A stretch of 64,000 bases of DNA from Variovorax flavidus (GTDB lineage Bacteria; Pseudomonadota; Gammaproteobacteria; Burkholderiales; Burkholderiaceae_C), in assembly GCF_030317145.1 (NCBI RefSeq), contig NZ_JASZYE010000010.1:1-64000 (forward strand), read 5' to 3'. The notes under the pieces were generated by a model. The model saw nothing but the letters and a program-made list of their open reading frames with translations. It did no database searches and was not told the origin of the DNA. Of the stretch, positions 16,543 through 25,348 are shown one piece after another. A program made the position numbers and the translations under genes. How positions within the stretch are numbered: position 1 is the first letter of the stretch; every line of letters begins with the position of its first letter.

Positions 16543-16884
16543 CTACGCTTGCCAGACGCCGTAGCCGGCCTCGCGCAGCGCGATGCCCAGTTCGACTTCC
16601 ATGTCCCGCGCAGCCTCGTACGGCATCGGGTTGTACATCGCATAGAGCGCCGGCAACAGGCGAACACCGTAGTCGCGCACAAAGCTGTTGGCCTGGATGC
16701 CGGCCTTGTGCTTGTCGAAGCGCACGTCGGGGTCCAGTCCGGTCATGCCCACGTAGACGAAGGGCATCCCCAGCCGGTAGTCAGGATTGGCCCGCCGGAA
16801 GCGCGCGACGTTCCAGACGCGGTCGTCCAGCTCCACCACGTAGACGTAGTGATGGTGACGACTGCGCGTCTTGCGGACCGGCAT
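16543..16884 (-). CDS. Small GIY-YIG-like protein of unknown function
   Basis: A 113-residue protein. It has a VYVVEL strand that could stand for GIY, a FVYVGMTGLDPDVRFDKHKAG segment with the YIG-like YVG, T, an Arg and a His in the right order, and a Glu in DMEVELG that could bind the metal. The gap between the two strand motifs (about 25 residues) is longer than in classical GIY-YIG nucleases. The C-terminus ends REAGYGVW. If active it would cut DNA; no partner gene or target is evident. Its ATG at 16884 lies 21 bases from the stop of the small membrane protein next to it. Confidence 0.6.
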   Translation of the reverse strand: MPVRKTRSRHHHYVYVVELDDRVWNVARFRRANPDYRLGMPFVYVGMTGLDPDVRFDKHKAGIQANSFVRDYGVRLLPALYAMYNPMPYEAARDMEVELGIALREAGYGVWQA

Positions 16885-16905
16885 GCGGCACGCTGCCCAC
16901 CGGCC

Positions 16906-17151
16906 TCACTTGCGCTTGATCATCCCGTAGATGAAGAGCAGCACGACCGCGCCGACCACCGACGCGATGAATCCCGCGCCCTGGCCCGCGGTGTACCAGC
17001 CCATGGCCTGCCCCACGTAGGTCGCGATGAGCGAACCGGCAATGCCGATCAGCGTGGTCACGATGAAGCCGGCCGAGTCATCGCCGGGTTTGATGGCGCG
17101 CGCCACGAGGCCCGCGACGAAACCGATCAGAATGGTCCAGACGATGCTCAT
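16906..17151 (-). CDS. GlsB/YeaQ/YmgE-family small membrane protein
   Basis: An 81-residue, very hydrophobic protein with three membrane segments. It has the family pattern GFVAGLVARAIKPG after the first helix, then GIAGSLIATYVGQ and a final helix ending FIYGMIKRK. Members (also called transglycosylase-associated proteins) are induced by envelope or general stress in several bacteria; their biochemical role is unknown. The gene has its own upstream spacer of about 120 bases on the side facing the YbhB-like gene, so it is probably transcribed separately from that divergent neighbour. Confidence 0.88.
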   Translation of the reverse strand: MSIVWTILIGFVAGLVARAIKPGDDSAGFIVTTLIGIAGSLIATYVGQAMGWYTAGQGAGFIASVVGAVVLLFIYGMIKRK

Positions 17152-17271
17152 GGGATCCCTTTGTATTGGTTGTGATGCGCGATTTTCATGATAGCGGAGC
17201 CCCGCCAGCGCGGCGATCGCTCTTGCTTCCGTCCTACACACATCCGAAGGCGCCCACGCTATACCTGCGGC

Positions 17272-17901
17272 ATGCTCGAAAAGCTCCCTGACGCCATCGG
17301 CCACGCACTGCACGACGTGCGTGCGGGCCTGGACGAAATCGCATTCAACACGCTCGGCCTGCGCCAAGGCATGGCCTCCATCACGGTGGCCAGCCTGGCA
17401 TTCGCCGATCACGCGCCGATTCCGCAGCGCTACACCGCCGACGGCGAAGGCCTGTCGCCACCCGTGCAATGGATCGGCGTGCCGGCCGGCGCGGCTTCGC
17501 TGGTGCTGATGGTGGAGGATGCCGATTCGCCGACGCCGCACCCGATGGTGCACGCGATCGCCGTCGATCTGCCCGCGGCCGACGGCAGCCTGCAGGAAGC
17601 GGCGTTTCCGAGCGCCGACCACGAGGGCATCGGCATCCACGCGGGCCGCAATTCCTTTCTGCAGGCGGCGTGGATGCCGCCCGATCCGCCGCCGGGCCAC
17701 GGCGTGCACCGCTACGCATTCCAGGTCTTCGCGCTCGGCGCGGCGCACGAGTTCTCGGCGACGCCGGGCCGCGACGAGGTGTTCGATGCGCTGAAGACGC
17801 ATGCCATCGCGAGCGGCTTGCTGATCGGCACCTGCGAACGGCCGGACGGCTCGATCAGGATCGAGGAAACCGCACCTTCGGGGCCGCTGATCGCGGGCTG
17901 A
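17272..17901 (+). CDS. YbhB/YbcL-family (PEBP-like) protein
   Basis: A 209-residue protein with the phosphatidylethanolamine-binding-protein fold signature: IPQRYTADGEGLSPPVQWIG, VLMVEDADSP with the ligand-pocket Asp, HPMVHAIAVDLP, GRNSFLQ and GPPPG-like PPDPPPGHGVHRYAFQVFAL. The bacterial YbhB/YbcL group is annotated as Raf-kinase-inhibitor-like, but the bacterial ligand is unknown. The ATG at 17272 adds an amphipathic N-terminal extension of about 35 residues before the core; no signal peptide is present, so it is cytoplasmic. It is convergent with the creatininase gene, 12 bases away. Confidence 0.85.
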   Translation: MLEKLPDAIGHALHDVRAGLDEIAFNTLGLRQGMASITVASLAFADHAPIPQRYTADGEGLSPPVQWIGVPAGAASLVLMVEDADSPTPHPMVHAIAVDLPAADGSLQEAAFPSADHEGIGIHAGRNSFLQAAWMPPDPPPGHGVHRYAFQVFALGAAHEFSATPGRDEVFDALKTHAIASGLLIGTCERPDGSIRIEETAPSGPLIAG

Positions 17902-17913
17902 GCCGCGCGGCCG

Positions 17914-18732
17914 TCAGCGCAAGGGCTGCGTGTGTGCCGTGCTCAGCGGCAGCCGGGAGACTTCGGCGAGCAGGGCCGCCAGTTGCGTGGCCGCGGCATC
18001 GACCAGCGCACGCCCCTTGTCCGCCGTTGCGGCAGCGGCGTTGCCTGCGGCGCCGTCGGGGTTGTAGTCCTCCATCGCCCAGCCGAGCTTGGCGCTGCGG
18101 CCGTTGCCGAGGATGGCGTAGTCGGCCGCACGCTGGCGCGAGGTGGAGCCGAAGTCGCGTGCGGCATCCATCGCCACGCGGTCCGGCGCCAGCGCCAGCA
18201 TCATCGAGGTTTCCATGTCGCCCGCATGCACGCCGAAGCGATGCTCGTCGGCGCTGAACTGCGCGCCCGCATCGCCGAGCGGCAGGTTGAACCAGCTCAC
18301 GCTGTAGACGATCAGGCCGTGCGCCGCGCGCAGTTCGCGCGCGACGATGTCCATTGCGCCGGTGTGCCCGCCGTGCGCGTTGAAGAGCACCAGCTTGCGC
18401 ACGCCCGAGCGCGCCACGCCGGCGCCGATCTCGCTCCAGAGGCGGATCAAGGTCTCGGACGAGAGCGTCAGGGTGCCGGGAAAGCGCGCGTGTTCCGGGC
18501 TCAGGCCGATCTGCTGCGTGGGCAGGAACAGCACCGGCAAATCAGCCGCCAGCAACGGCAGCGCGGCCGTCACGATGCCGTCGGCCAGGGTCGAGTCCAC
18601 GTTGAGCGGCAGATGCGGCCCATGCTGCTCGGTGGCGCCCAGCGGCAGCACCGCGACCGTCGTCGCCGGATCGAGCGCGCCGAAATCGCGCGTCGTGAGT
18701 TGGGACCAGAAGCGGCTGGCAGGGGCTGTCAT
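17914..18732 (-). CDS. Creatininase family amidohydrolase
   Basis: A 272-residue metal-dependent hydrolase. Metal ligands are visible in LGATEQHGPHLPLNVD (E35, H37, D46), followed by FNAHGGHTG and HAGDMETS, the three conserved blocks of the creatininase/MftE family. Members open cyclic amides, including creatinine, or act on peptide and pterin-like substrates; the exact substrate here is not known. The ATG at 18732 lies 27 bases from the stop of the co-directional LysR gene, so the two may be transcribed together. Confidence 0.88.
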   Translation of the reverse strand: MTAPASRFWSQLTTRDFGALDPATTVAVLPLGATEQHGPHLPLNVDSTLADGIVTAALPLLAADLPVLFLPTQQIGLSPEHARFPGTLTLSSETLIRLWSEIGAGVARSGVRKLVLFNAHGGHTGAMDIVARELRAAHGLIVYSVSWFNLPLGDAGAQFSADEHRFGVHAGDMETSMMLALAPDRVAMDAARDFGSTSRQRAADYAILGNGRSAKLGWAMEDYNPDGAAGNAAAATADKGRALVDAAATQLAALLAEVSRLPLSTAHTQPLR

Positions 18733-18759
18733 GCGGCGATCTTAGTGGTCCCGCGCCGA

Positions 18760-19665
18760 TCACGGCGCAGGCAGGGCTGCGAACTTGAGCGCCAGGAAGT
18801 CGACCAGCGCACGCACGCGCGCCGGCACGAAGCGGCCACTCGGCAGGAGCGCATGCAGCGGATAGGGCTCGGTGTCCCATCCGGGCAGCAACCGGACCAG
18901 CGCGCCGGACGCCTCGTCCTGGCGCACGTCGAGCGCGGACTTGAGCGTGATGCCCCGCCCCGCCACCGCCCATTCGCGCGCCAGCGAAGCGTCGTCGACG
19001 ACACGATCGCCGTCCACCCGCACCTCTGTCCAATGACCGTCGCGCGCAAAGCGCCACAGCCGCTGGCGCCGGCCGGCGCGGTGGAAGGTCAGGCAGTTGT
19101 GCTGCAGCAGGTCTTGCGGCACCTGCGGTGCCGGGTGGCGGCGCAGGTAGTCCGGCGATGCGCAGAGCACCGGCCGCGAATCGGCGAGCCGCCGCGCCAC
19201 CAGGCGCGAATCCGCGAGCGCGCCGAACCGCAGCGCGACGTCGACCTCGTCGCGCATGACGTCGAGCGGCCGGTCGCCTACGGAGAGGGCGAGTTGCAAG
19301 CCGGGATGCGTGTCGAGGAACTCGTCGAACCAAGGCAGGAGCGTGCTGCGCGTGAGATCGGACGGCGCGGCGACACGCAGGGTGCCGACCAGCGCACCCC
19401 GATCGGCCGCAACCAGCGATTCGCCTTCGGCCAGCAGTTCGAAGGCGCGCGTGGCGTAGTCGAGCAACGTCTGCCCCTGCGGTGTCAGCCGCATGGCGCG
19501 GGTCGATCGCTCGAAGAGACGCGCGCCGAGTTGCGCCTCGAGCCGCTTGAGCGTGGCGCTGGCCGCGGCCGGCGTGATGCCGAGCGCGCGCGCGGCGGCC
19601 GTGAGCGTGCCGCTGCGCGCGGTGTGAACCAGCACGTTCAGGTCGGTCAGATTTTCAATCTTCAT
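18760..19665 (-). CDS. LysR-family transcriptional regulator
   Basis: A 301-residue regulator with the N-terminal winged helix (LTDLNVLVHTARSGTLTAAARALGITPAA, residues about 5-35) and a two-lobed periplasmic-binding-like effector domain. It belongs to the CrgA/QseD-like group often found divergent from oxidoreductases. It diverges from a quinone-oxidoreductase-like gene 86 bases away and overlaps a short inverted repeat at its own start codon, so it likely regulates itself and the oxidoreductase. The inducer is unknown. Confidence 0.9.
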   Translation of the reverse strand: MKIENLTDLNVLVHTARSGTLTAAARALGITPAAASATLKRLEAQLGARLFERSTRAMRLTPQGQTLLDYATRAFELLAEGESLVAADRGALVGTLRVAAPSDLTRSTLLPWFDEFLDTHPGLQLALSVGDRPLDVMRDEVDVALRFGALADSRLVARRLADSRPVLCASPDYLRRHPAPQVPQDLLQHNCLTFHRAGRRQRLWRFARDGHWTEVRVDGDRVVDDASLAREWAVAGRGITLKSALDVRQDEASGALVRLLPGWDTEPYPLHALLPSGRFVPARVRALVDFLALKFAALPAP

Positions 19666-19677
19666 TTGAAAGTGAAG
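19660..19677. promoter_or_regulatory. Short inverted repeat at the LysR start, possible autoregulatory site
   Basis: CTTCA (19660-19664) and TGAAG (19673-19677) form a dyad overlapping the LysR start codon and lying in the gap to the divergent oxidoreductase. LysR proteins usually bind interrupted dyads here. The arms are only five bases, so chance is not excluded. Confidence 0.3.
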
Positions 19678-19751
19678 CTATTCGATGGCATCTTATCAAA
19701 CAGGGATTGCGCGCCTACAGTCATCCCATCGTTTCCACTGAAGGGTCTCCC

Positions 19752-20762
19752 ATGAAAGCCGTCGGCTACCACCAAGCACTCCCCATCGACAACCCCGCCT
19801 CGCTGGAGGATCTCGATCTGCCAGTTCCCCAGCCGCAGGCCCGCGATCTCCTCGTGCGGGTGAAGGCGATCTCGGTGAACCCGGTCGACACCAAGGTGCG
19901 CAAGAACGCCGCCCCGGAGGCAGGACAGGCGAAGGTGCTGGGCTGGGATGCCGTCGGCACCGTCGAGGCGGTCGGTCCGGCGGTGAAGAACTTCAAGCCG
20001 GGCGACCGCGTGTACTACGCCGGCTCGATCACACGGCCCGGCGCCAACAGCGAACTGCACGTGGTCGACGAGCGAATTGCCGCCGTCGCGCCCCGGAGCC
20101 TCGACGACGCGCAGGCTGCGGCATTGCCGCTCACCACGATCACGGCGTACGAGTTGCTGTTCGATCGCCTGCGCGTGCCGAAGGGCGGCGGCGCAGGCCA
20201 GACCCTGCTGATCACCGGCGGCGCCGGCGGGGTCGGCTCCATCCTGATCCAGTTGGCGCGCCAGCTCACACAGCTGCGCGTGATCGCAACGGCATCACGG
20301 CCCGAGACGCGCGAATGGTGCCTCGCGCTGGGCGCTCACACTGTGATCGACCATTCGAAGCCGCTGGCCGCCGGGCTCAAGGCCGCGGGCATCGGCGAAG
20401 TCGACATGGTCGCGAGCCTCACGCAGACCCAGCAGCACTACGCGCAGATCATCGAAAGCGTGAAGCCCCAAGGCCAGATCGCGGTGATCGACGACATGCC
20501 CGTGCTGGACGTGATGCCGCTCAAGACCAAGTGCATCTCGCTGCACTGGGAAATGATGTTCACGCGTTCGCGCTTCGAAACGCCGGACATGGCGCGCCAG
20601 GGCGAACTGCTGGCCGAAGTGGCGGAACTGGTCGACGCCGGCCGCATCCGCACGACCGCCAACGCCAGCTTCGGCACGATCAACGCGGCGAACCTGCGCA
20701 AGGCCCACGCGCTCATCGAAAGCGGCAAGGCGCAAGGCAAGGTCGTCCTCGAAGGGTTCTGA
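19752..20762 (+). CDS. Zinc-type alcohol dehydrogenase-like / NADPH:quinone oxidoreductase family protein
   Basis: A 336-residue MDR-superfamily protein with an N-terminal GroES-like domain (VKAISVNPVDTKVR, GWDAVGTVEAVG) and a Rossmann domain (LLITGGAGGVGSILIQLA), in the order typical of zinc-less quinone oxidoreductases of the YhdH/ZADH group. It would reduce quinones or enones with NADPH. The start at 19752 follows a GAAGGGTCTCCC stretch; an upstream in-frame ATG at 19707 would add 15 residues lacking family similarity. It is divergent from the LysR gene, which probably controls it. Confidence 0.88.
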   Translation: MKAVGYHQALPIDNPASLEDLDLPVPQPQARDLLVRVKAISVNPVDTKVRKNAAPEAGQAKVLGWDAVGTVEAVGPAVKNFKPGDRVYYAGSITRPGANSELHVVDERIAAVAPRSLDDAQAAALPLTTITAYELLFDRLRVPKGGGAGQTLLITGGAGGVGSILIQLARQLTQLRVIATASRPETREWCLALGAHTVIDHSKPLAAGLKAAGIGEVDMVASLTQTQQHYAQIIESVKPQGQIAVIDDMPVLDVMPLKTKCISLHWEMMFTRSRFETPDMARQGELLAEVAELVDAGRIRTTANASFGTINAANLRKAHALIESGKAQGKVVLEGF

Positions 20763-20769
20763 AGCGGGG

Positions 20770-22122
20770 CTACCTTCTCTTGACGCGCCAGACGGAATTG
20801 CCGACATCGTCCGCCACCAGCAGGGCGCCGCTCTTGTCGAGCGCCACGCCGACCGGGCGGCCCTGCGCCTTCTCGTCGGCGTTGAGGAAGCCCGTGAGGA
20901 AGTCGACCGGCGGCCCGCTGGGCCGGCCGCCGATGAAGGGCACGAACACCACCTTGTAGCCCGACAGCGGCTTGCGGTTCCACGAGCCGTGCTGGCCGAC
21001 GAAGACGCCGCTGGCGAATTCGGCCGGCATGCCCCGGGCGTTGGAGAAGGCCATGCCCAGCGGCGCCACGTGGGAGCCCAGCGCGTAGTCGGGCACCACC
21101 GCCTTGGACACCATGTCCGGCCGCTGGGGATTCACGCGCGCATCGACATGGCCACCGTAGTAGCTCCACGGCCAGCCATAGAACGCGCCATCCTTCACCG
21201 AGGTCAGGTAGTCCGGCACGAGGTCGCTGCCGATCTCGTCGCGTTCGTTGACGACCGTCCAGAGCACGTTGGTGTCGGGCTCCCAGCCCATGCCGTTGGG
21301 GTTCCGGAGGCCGCTGGCGTAGAGCCTTTTTTCGCCGGAAGCGACATCGACTTCCCACACTGCCGCGCGGCCCTCTTCCGCCGGCAGCCCGTTCTCGCCG
21401 ACATTGCTGTTGGAGCCGACCGTCACGTACAGCTTGGTGCCCTCGCGGTTGGCGATGACGTTCTTGGTCCAGTGGTGGTTGATGCCGGACGGCAGGTCGG
21501 TCACTTTGGTGGGCGTGGCCGTGATCGAAGTCTGGCCGGCTGCATAGGGCACCTTGACCAGCGCATCCGCATTGGCGATGAACAGCTCATTGCCGACGAG
21601 CACGACGCCGAAGGGCGAGTTCAGGTTCTGCATGAACACCTGGCGCACTTCGGCAACGCCGTCGCCGTCGGCATCGCGCAGCAGGGTGATGCGGTTGGGG
21701 CTCGGCACGCCGGCACCGGCGCGCTTCATGACGGAGCCCATCACCATCGAGCGGGCCCGCGCCACAAGGCCGTCGCCGCCGTCGTGGGCGCCTGCCGGCT
21801 TGGGCGGCTTGTTGCTTTCGACGACCAGCACGTCGCCGTTGGGCAGGACATACACCCACCGCGGATGGTCGAGGCCGCGCGCCAATGCCGTCACGGCGAA
21901 GCCCTCGGGCGCGGTCGGCCCTGCGGTATCGGTCCAGCCGACGGCGGGCGCGATGTTCACCGTGGGGATCATGGTCTTGTGGGGCGTCGGCAATTGCGGC
22001 GTGGGGCCGATGCCCGCCTCGGGCGGCAGCCGCGCAGTCTCCCCACAAGCGGACAGCAGCACGGCGGCGGTCAACGAAGCGAGCAACGACGCGCGGCTCG
22101 GGATGCGGATGGCGGGTCTCAT
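20770..22122 (-). CDS. PQQ-dependent sugar (sorbosone-type) dehydrogenase, lipoprotein
   Basis: A 450-residue protein with a lipoprotein signal (LLSAC, Cys at residue 26) and a six-bladed beta-propeller of the sorbosone/GDH-B family. Marks are LDHPRWVYVLPNGDVLV, NLNSPFGVVLVGNELFIAN, GLRNPNGMGWEP with the catalytic-region Asn/Pro, and GQHGSWNRKP. Such enzymes oxidise aldoses or sorbosone in the periplasm with bound PQQ and pass electrons to the respiratory chain. No PQQ synthesis gene is nearby. It is convergent with the oxidoreductase gene, seven bases apart. Confidence 0.85.
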   Translation of the reverse strand: MRPAIRIPSRASLLASLTAAVLLSACGETARLPPEAGIGPTPQLPTPHKTMIPTVNIAPAVGWTDTAGPTAPEGFAVTALARGLDHPRWVYVLPNGDVLVVESNKPPKPAGAHDGGDGLVARARSMVMGSVMKRAGAGVPSPNRITLLRDADGDGVAEVRQVFMQNLNSPFGVVLVGNELFIANADALVKVPYAAGQTSITATPTKVTDLPSGINHHWTKNVIANREGTKLYVTVGSNSNVGENGLPAEEGRAAVWEVDVASGEKRLYASGLRNPNGMGWEPDTNVLWTVVNERDEIGSDLVPDYLTSVKDGAFYGWPWSYYGGHVDARVNPQRPDMVSKAVVPDYALGSHVAPLGMAFSNARGMPAEFASGVFVGQHGSWNRKPLSGYKVVFVPFIGGRPSGPPVDFLTGFLNADEKAQGRPVGVALDKSGALLVADDVGNSVWRVKRR

Positions 22123-22262
22123 GGTCCAAGGTCCTTCAGTGGCGGAGCGCGGAGGGATCGCGTCTCACAGGATGATCGGGTGGCAACGGATGCCAGCTGT
22201 CGGCTGTGGGCGCTTTCTGGCGTGGGCGCACCCCGGTGTGGCGCCGCCGCTACCATCGGGCG

Positions 22263-23015
22263 ATGACCGACGACCTGTTCCGTTCCGACGCCTATCTGCG
22301 CGAGTGCGAGGCCCGCATCGTGCACATCCACGAAGACGGCATCGTGCTCGACCGCACCGTGTTCTACCCGCTGGGCGGCGGCCAGGCCGGGGATTGCGGC
22401 CGGCTGGTGCTCGCCGACGGGCGCGAGATCGCCATCGCCGACACCCGCAAGGCCAAGGATGCAGAGGGCAAGCCGACCGATGAGATCCTTCACGTCCCGG
22501 CGCCGGGGCAGGCCGACCTGCTCGGTGCGCTGAAGCCCGGCGACACCGTGGCGGCGCACATCGACTGGGAACGCCGCCACAAGCTGATGCGCTTTCACAC
22601 GGCGACCCATCTGCTGTGCCATCTGGTGCCGCAGCCGGTCAATGGCTGCTCGATCACGCCGGAGTACGCACGGCTCGACTTCCACATGACCGACCCGCTG
22701 GACAAGGAAGCCCTCACCGCGGGCCTGATCCGCCTGGTGGAGGCGGGCCATCCGCTCACCGTGGGTGCCATCACCGATGCGGAACTCGACGCCAACCCCG
22801 CGCTGGTCAAGAGCATGAGCGTGCAGCCGCCGCGCGGCACGGGCACCGTGCGCACGATCCGCATCGGCAGCGACGCCGATTCGATCGATTTCCAGCCCTG
22901 CGGCGGCACACACGTGGCGAACACCCGCGAGATCGGCGCGGTCGTGGTGACCAAGATCGAGAAGAAGAGCGCCAACAGCCGCCGCGTGGTGCTCGGATGG
23001 ACCCCCACGTCATGA
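22263..23015 (+). CDS. Alanyl-tRNA editing protein (AlaX type)
   Basis: A 250-residue free-standing editing protein related to the AlaRS editing domain. All four zinc ligands are present: H112 and H116 in FHTATHLLCH, and C213 and H217 in CGGTHVAN. The N-terminal FYPLGGGQAGDCG glycine-rich motif is also present. It hydrolyses Ser-tRNA(Ala) or Gly-tRNA(Ala) in the cytoplasm to protect translation fidelity. The ATG at 22263 was chosen because TDDLFRSDAYL is the usual family N-terminus. The DsbD-like gene starts 46 bases downstream on the same strand. Confidence 0.9.
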   Translation: MTDDLFRSDAYLRECEARIVHIHEDGIVLDRTVFYPLGGGQAGDCGRLVLADGREIAIADTRKAKDAEGKPTDEILHVPAPGQADLLGALKPGDTVAAHIDWERRHKLMRFHTATHLLCHLVPQPVNGCSITPEYARLDFHMTDPLDKEALTAGLIRLVEAGHPLTVGAITDAELDANPALVKSMSVQPPRGTGTVRTIRIGSDADSIDFQPCGGTHVANTREIGAVVVTKIEKKSANSRRVVLGWTPTS

Positions 23016-23061
23016 GGGGACGCCGGAACTTCACCCGAACGGCCCGCTCCGACTGAACGGC

Positions 23062-25245
23062 ATGGCACTTTTCTCCCCCCTTCGTCTCGCTGGCCTTCTG
23101 CTCGCCACGCTCGCGGCCTGCATGCCGGCCGCGGCGCAGTTGTCCTCCCGCATCGGGTCCGTGGTCACGACGCCGCACGTGCGGGCCGAACTGATGGCCC
23201 ATGCGCCGGACGGCGTCTCCCCCGGCGCGCCGGTGTGGGTCGGCCTGCAGATCACGCACCAGCCCGAGTGGCACACCTATTGGAAGAACGCCGGGGACTC
23301 CGGCCTGCCAACCGAACTCGCGTGGTCGTTGCCGCCGGGCGTGTCGAGCGGCGACATCGCGTGGCCGGTGCCGCGGAAGATCCCGATCGGCAATCTGGCC
23401 AACTACGGCTTCGAGGGCACGGTGCTGCTGCCGGTGCCGCTCACCGTCGCGCCCGACTTCAAGCCCCCCACGTCGCTGACAGGCGCCGCCGAGCTCGATG
23501 TGCGGCTGAAAGCCTCCTGGCTGGTCTGCCGCAAGGAGTGCATCCCCGAGGAAGGCGAATTCCAGCTGAAGCTGCCGCTGCAGGGCTCGACCGCGCTGCA
23601 CAAGGCCGAGTTCGACGCGGCCCTGGCCGCACAACCTGCCGCACTGCCGAAACCCGGCGAGATCGCCATCGCCGGCGACAAGCTGCAGATCCGGCTCGAC
23701 GGCCTGCCCGCATCGGCGCGGGGCAAGACGCTGGAGTTCTTCCCCGAGACGCCCGAGGTGGTCCACACCGCCGCCGTGCTCGGCAAGGACTGGACGCAAT
23801 CGTGGCAAGGCGACGCCTGGACCGCGACCGTGCCGCTGGCCGAGCAGCGCAGCGCCAGCCCCCCGGTGATGCCGGTGGTCGTCGCGCTGGCGGAGGCGGA
23901 TCGGCAGGCCGGCCAGCCCATCGCCTGGCGCGCCGAGGCACCGGTGAGCGGCACATGGCCCACCGTGGCGGCAAGGGCGCAGGTGTCGCCGGCGCTGCAG
24001 GCCGCCCTCGAAGCCAATACCGCCGCGCCGCCGCCGAGCCAGCCCCGGGGCACCTTCATCGCCGCGTTGGTGGGCGCCCTGCTGGGCGGGCTGTTGCTGA
24101 ACCTGATGCCCTGCGTGTTTCCGATCCTGGCGATCAAGGTGCTCAGCTTCACGCGGCATGCGGAGGACCGGCGCGGCCACCGCATGGCGTCGATGGCCTA
24201 TGCGGGCGGCGTGATCCTTTCCTGCCTGGCGCTGGGCGGCGCGATGCTCGCGCTGCGCGCGGCGGGCGCGCAACTCGGCTGGGGCTTCCAGCTGCAGTCG
24301 CCGGCGGTGGTCGCCGTGCTGGCCGCCCTGTTCACGCTGATCGGCCTGAACCTGGCGGGCGTCTTCGAGTTCGGCAACGTGGCGCCGGCCGCGCTCTGCG
24401 GCGCGCAGGCACGGCATCCGGTGGCGAATGACTTCCTGTCGGGCGTGCTCGCCGTCGTCATCGCCTCGCCCTGCACCGCGCCGTTCATGGGCGCGTCGCT
24501 GGGATTCGCGATCGGGCTGCCTGCGGCGCAGGCACTGCTGATGTTCGCAGTGCTCGGCCTCGGGCTGGCGCTCCCTTATCTCGCAGCGGGGTTCGTTCCG
24601 GCCGTCGCCCGCCTGCTGCCCAGGCCCGGTGCCTGGATGAACACCCTGCGCCGCCTGCTGGCCTTCCCGATGTTCGCGACGGTCGCGTGGCTGGTCTGGG
24701 TGCTCGGCCAGCAAAGCGGCATCGACGGCGCCGGCGCTCTGCTGGGCCTGCTGGTGTGCCTGTCGGCCATCGTCTGGGCGCTGACCCTGCGCGGCCGCAC
24801 CCGCTTCGTGGTGACCGGCCTGGCGCTCGCGACCACGGCGGCGCTGGCCGGCGCCATCGGCGGCAACGTGCTGCGGCCCGTGGAGCCCGTGGCGGCAGCG
24901 TCCGGCGAGCGCTGGCAACCCTGGTCGGCCGCACGCGCGAAGGAAATCGCGGCAGCCGGCCGGCCGGTGTTCGTGGACTTCACGGCCGCCTGGTGTGTAA
25001 CTTGCCAATACAACAAGAGAAGCACGCTGGCGGACGAAGCAGTGCTGGCCGATTTCGATGCGAAGAACGTCGCGATGCTCCGCGCCGACTGGACGCGCAG
25101 GGACCCTGCGATCACCGCGGCCCTTGCGGAACTGGGCCGCAGCGGGGTTCCGGTCTACGTGCTGCAGGCGCCCGGCAAGGCGCCTGTCGTGCTGACGGAA
25201 ATCCTCGGCAAGGACGAAGTGCGCGCGGCCCTCGCCGCCCTGTGA
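23062..25245 (+). CDS. DsbD/ScsB-like transmembrane thiol:disulfide interchange protein
   Basis: A 727-residue inner-membrane redox protein. After a signal peptide comes an ScsB-type periplasmic domain with the pair C156/C160 (VCRKECIPEEG). Next is a CcdA-like membrane domain of about eight helices with one Cys per half, C351 in LMPCVFP and C471 in SPCTAPF. It ends in a thioredoxin-like domain with C645-x-x-C648 (WCVTC). These three cysteine pairs pass electrons from cytoplasmic thioredoxin to the periplasm. The target may be the redoxin encoded next, 103 bases downstream. It may serve cytochrome c maturation or copper/peroxide defence; which cannot be told from sequence. Confidence 0.88.
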   Translation: MALFSPLRLAGLLLATLAACMPAAAQLSSRIGSVVTTPHVRAELMAHAPDGVSPGAPVWVGLQITHQPEWHTYWKNAGDSGLPTELAWSLPPGVSSGDIAWPVPRKIPIGNLANYGFEGTVLLPVPLTVAPDFKPPTSLTGAAELDVRLKASWLVCRKECIPEEGEFQLKLPLQGSTALHKAEFDAALAAQPAALPKPGEIAIAGDKLQIRLDGLPASARGKTLEFFPETPEVVHTAAVLGKDWTQSWQGDAWTATVPLAEQRSASPPVMPVVVALAEADRQAGQPIAWRAEAPVSGTWPTVAARAQVSPALQAALEANTAAPPPSQPRGTFIAALVGALLGGLLLNLMPCVFPILAIKVLSFTRHAEDRRGHRMASMAYAGGVILSCLALGGAMLALRAAGAQLGWGFQLQSPAVVAVLAALFTLIGLNLAGVFEFGNVAPAALCGAQARHPVANDFLSGVLAVVIASPCTAPFMGASLGFAIGLPAAQALLMFAVLGLGLALPYLAAGFVPAVARLLPRPGAWMNTLRRLLAFPMFATVAWLVWVLGQQSGIDGAGALLGLLVCLSAIVWALTLRGRTRFVVTGLALATTAALAGAIGGNVLRPVEPVAAASGERWQPWSAARAKEIAAAGRPVFVDFTAAWCVTCQYNKRSTLADEAVLADFDAKNVAMLRADWTRRDPAITAALAELGRSGVPVYVLQAPGKAPVVLTEILGKDEVRAALAAL

Positions 25246-25348
25246 CAATCATTGACCATGACACGGTACGGGTTGTCACAAGTAGATGAAGAAACCGTTC
25301 TAAGCTGCGGTGGTTATTGAGATTTATCCACTGGAGGTCAAGTCGACC

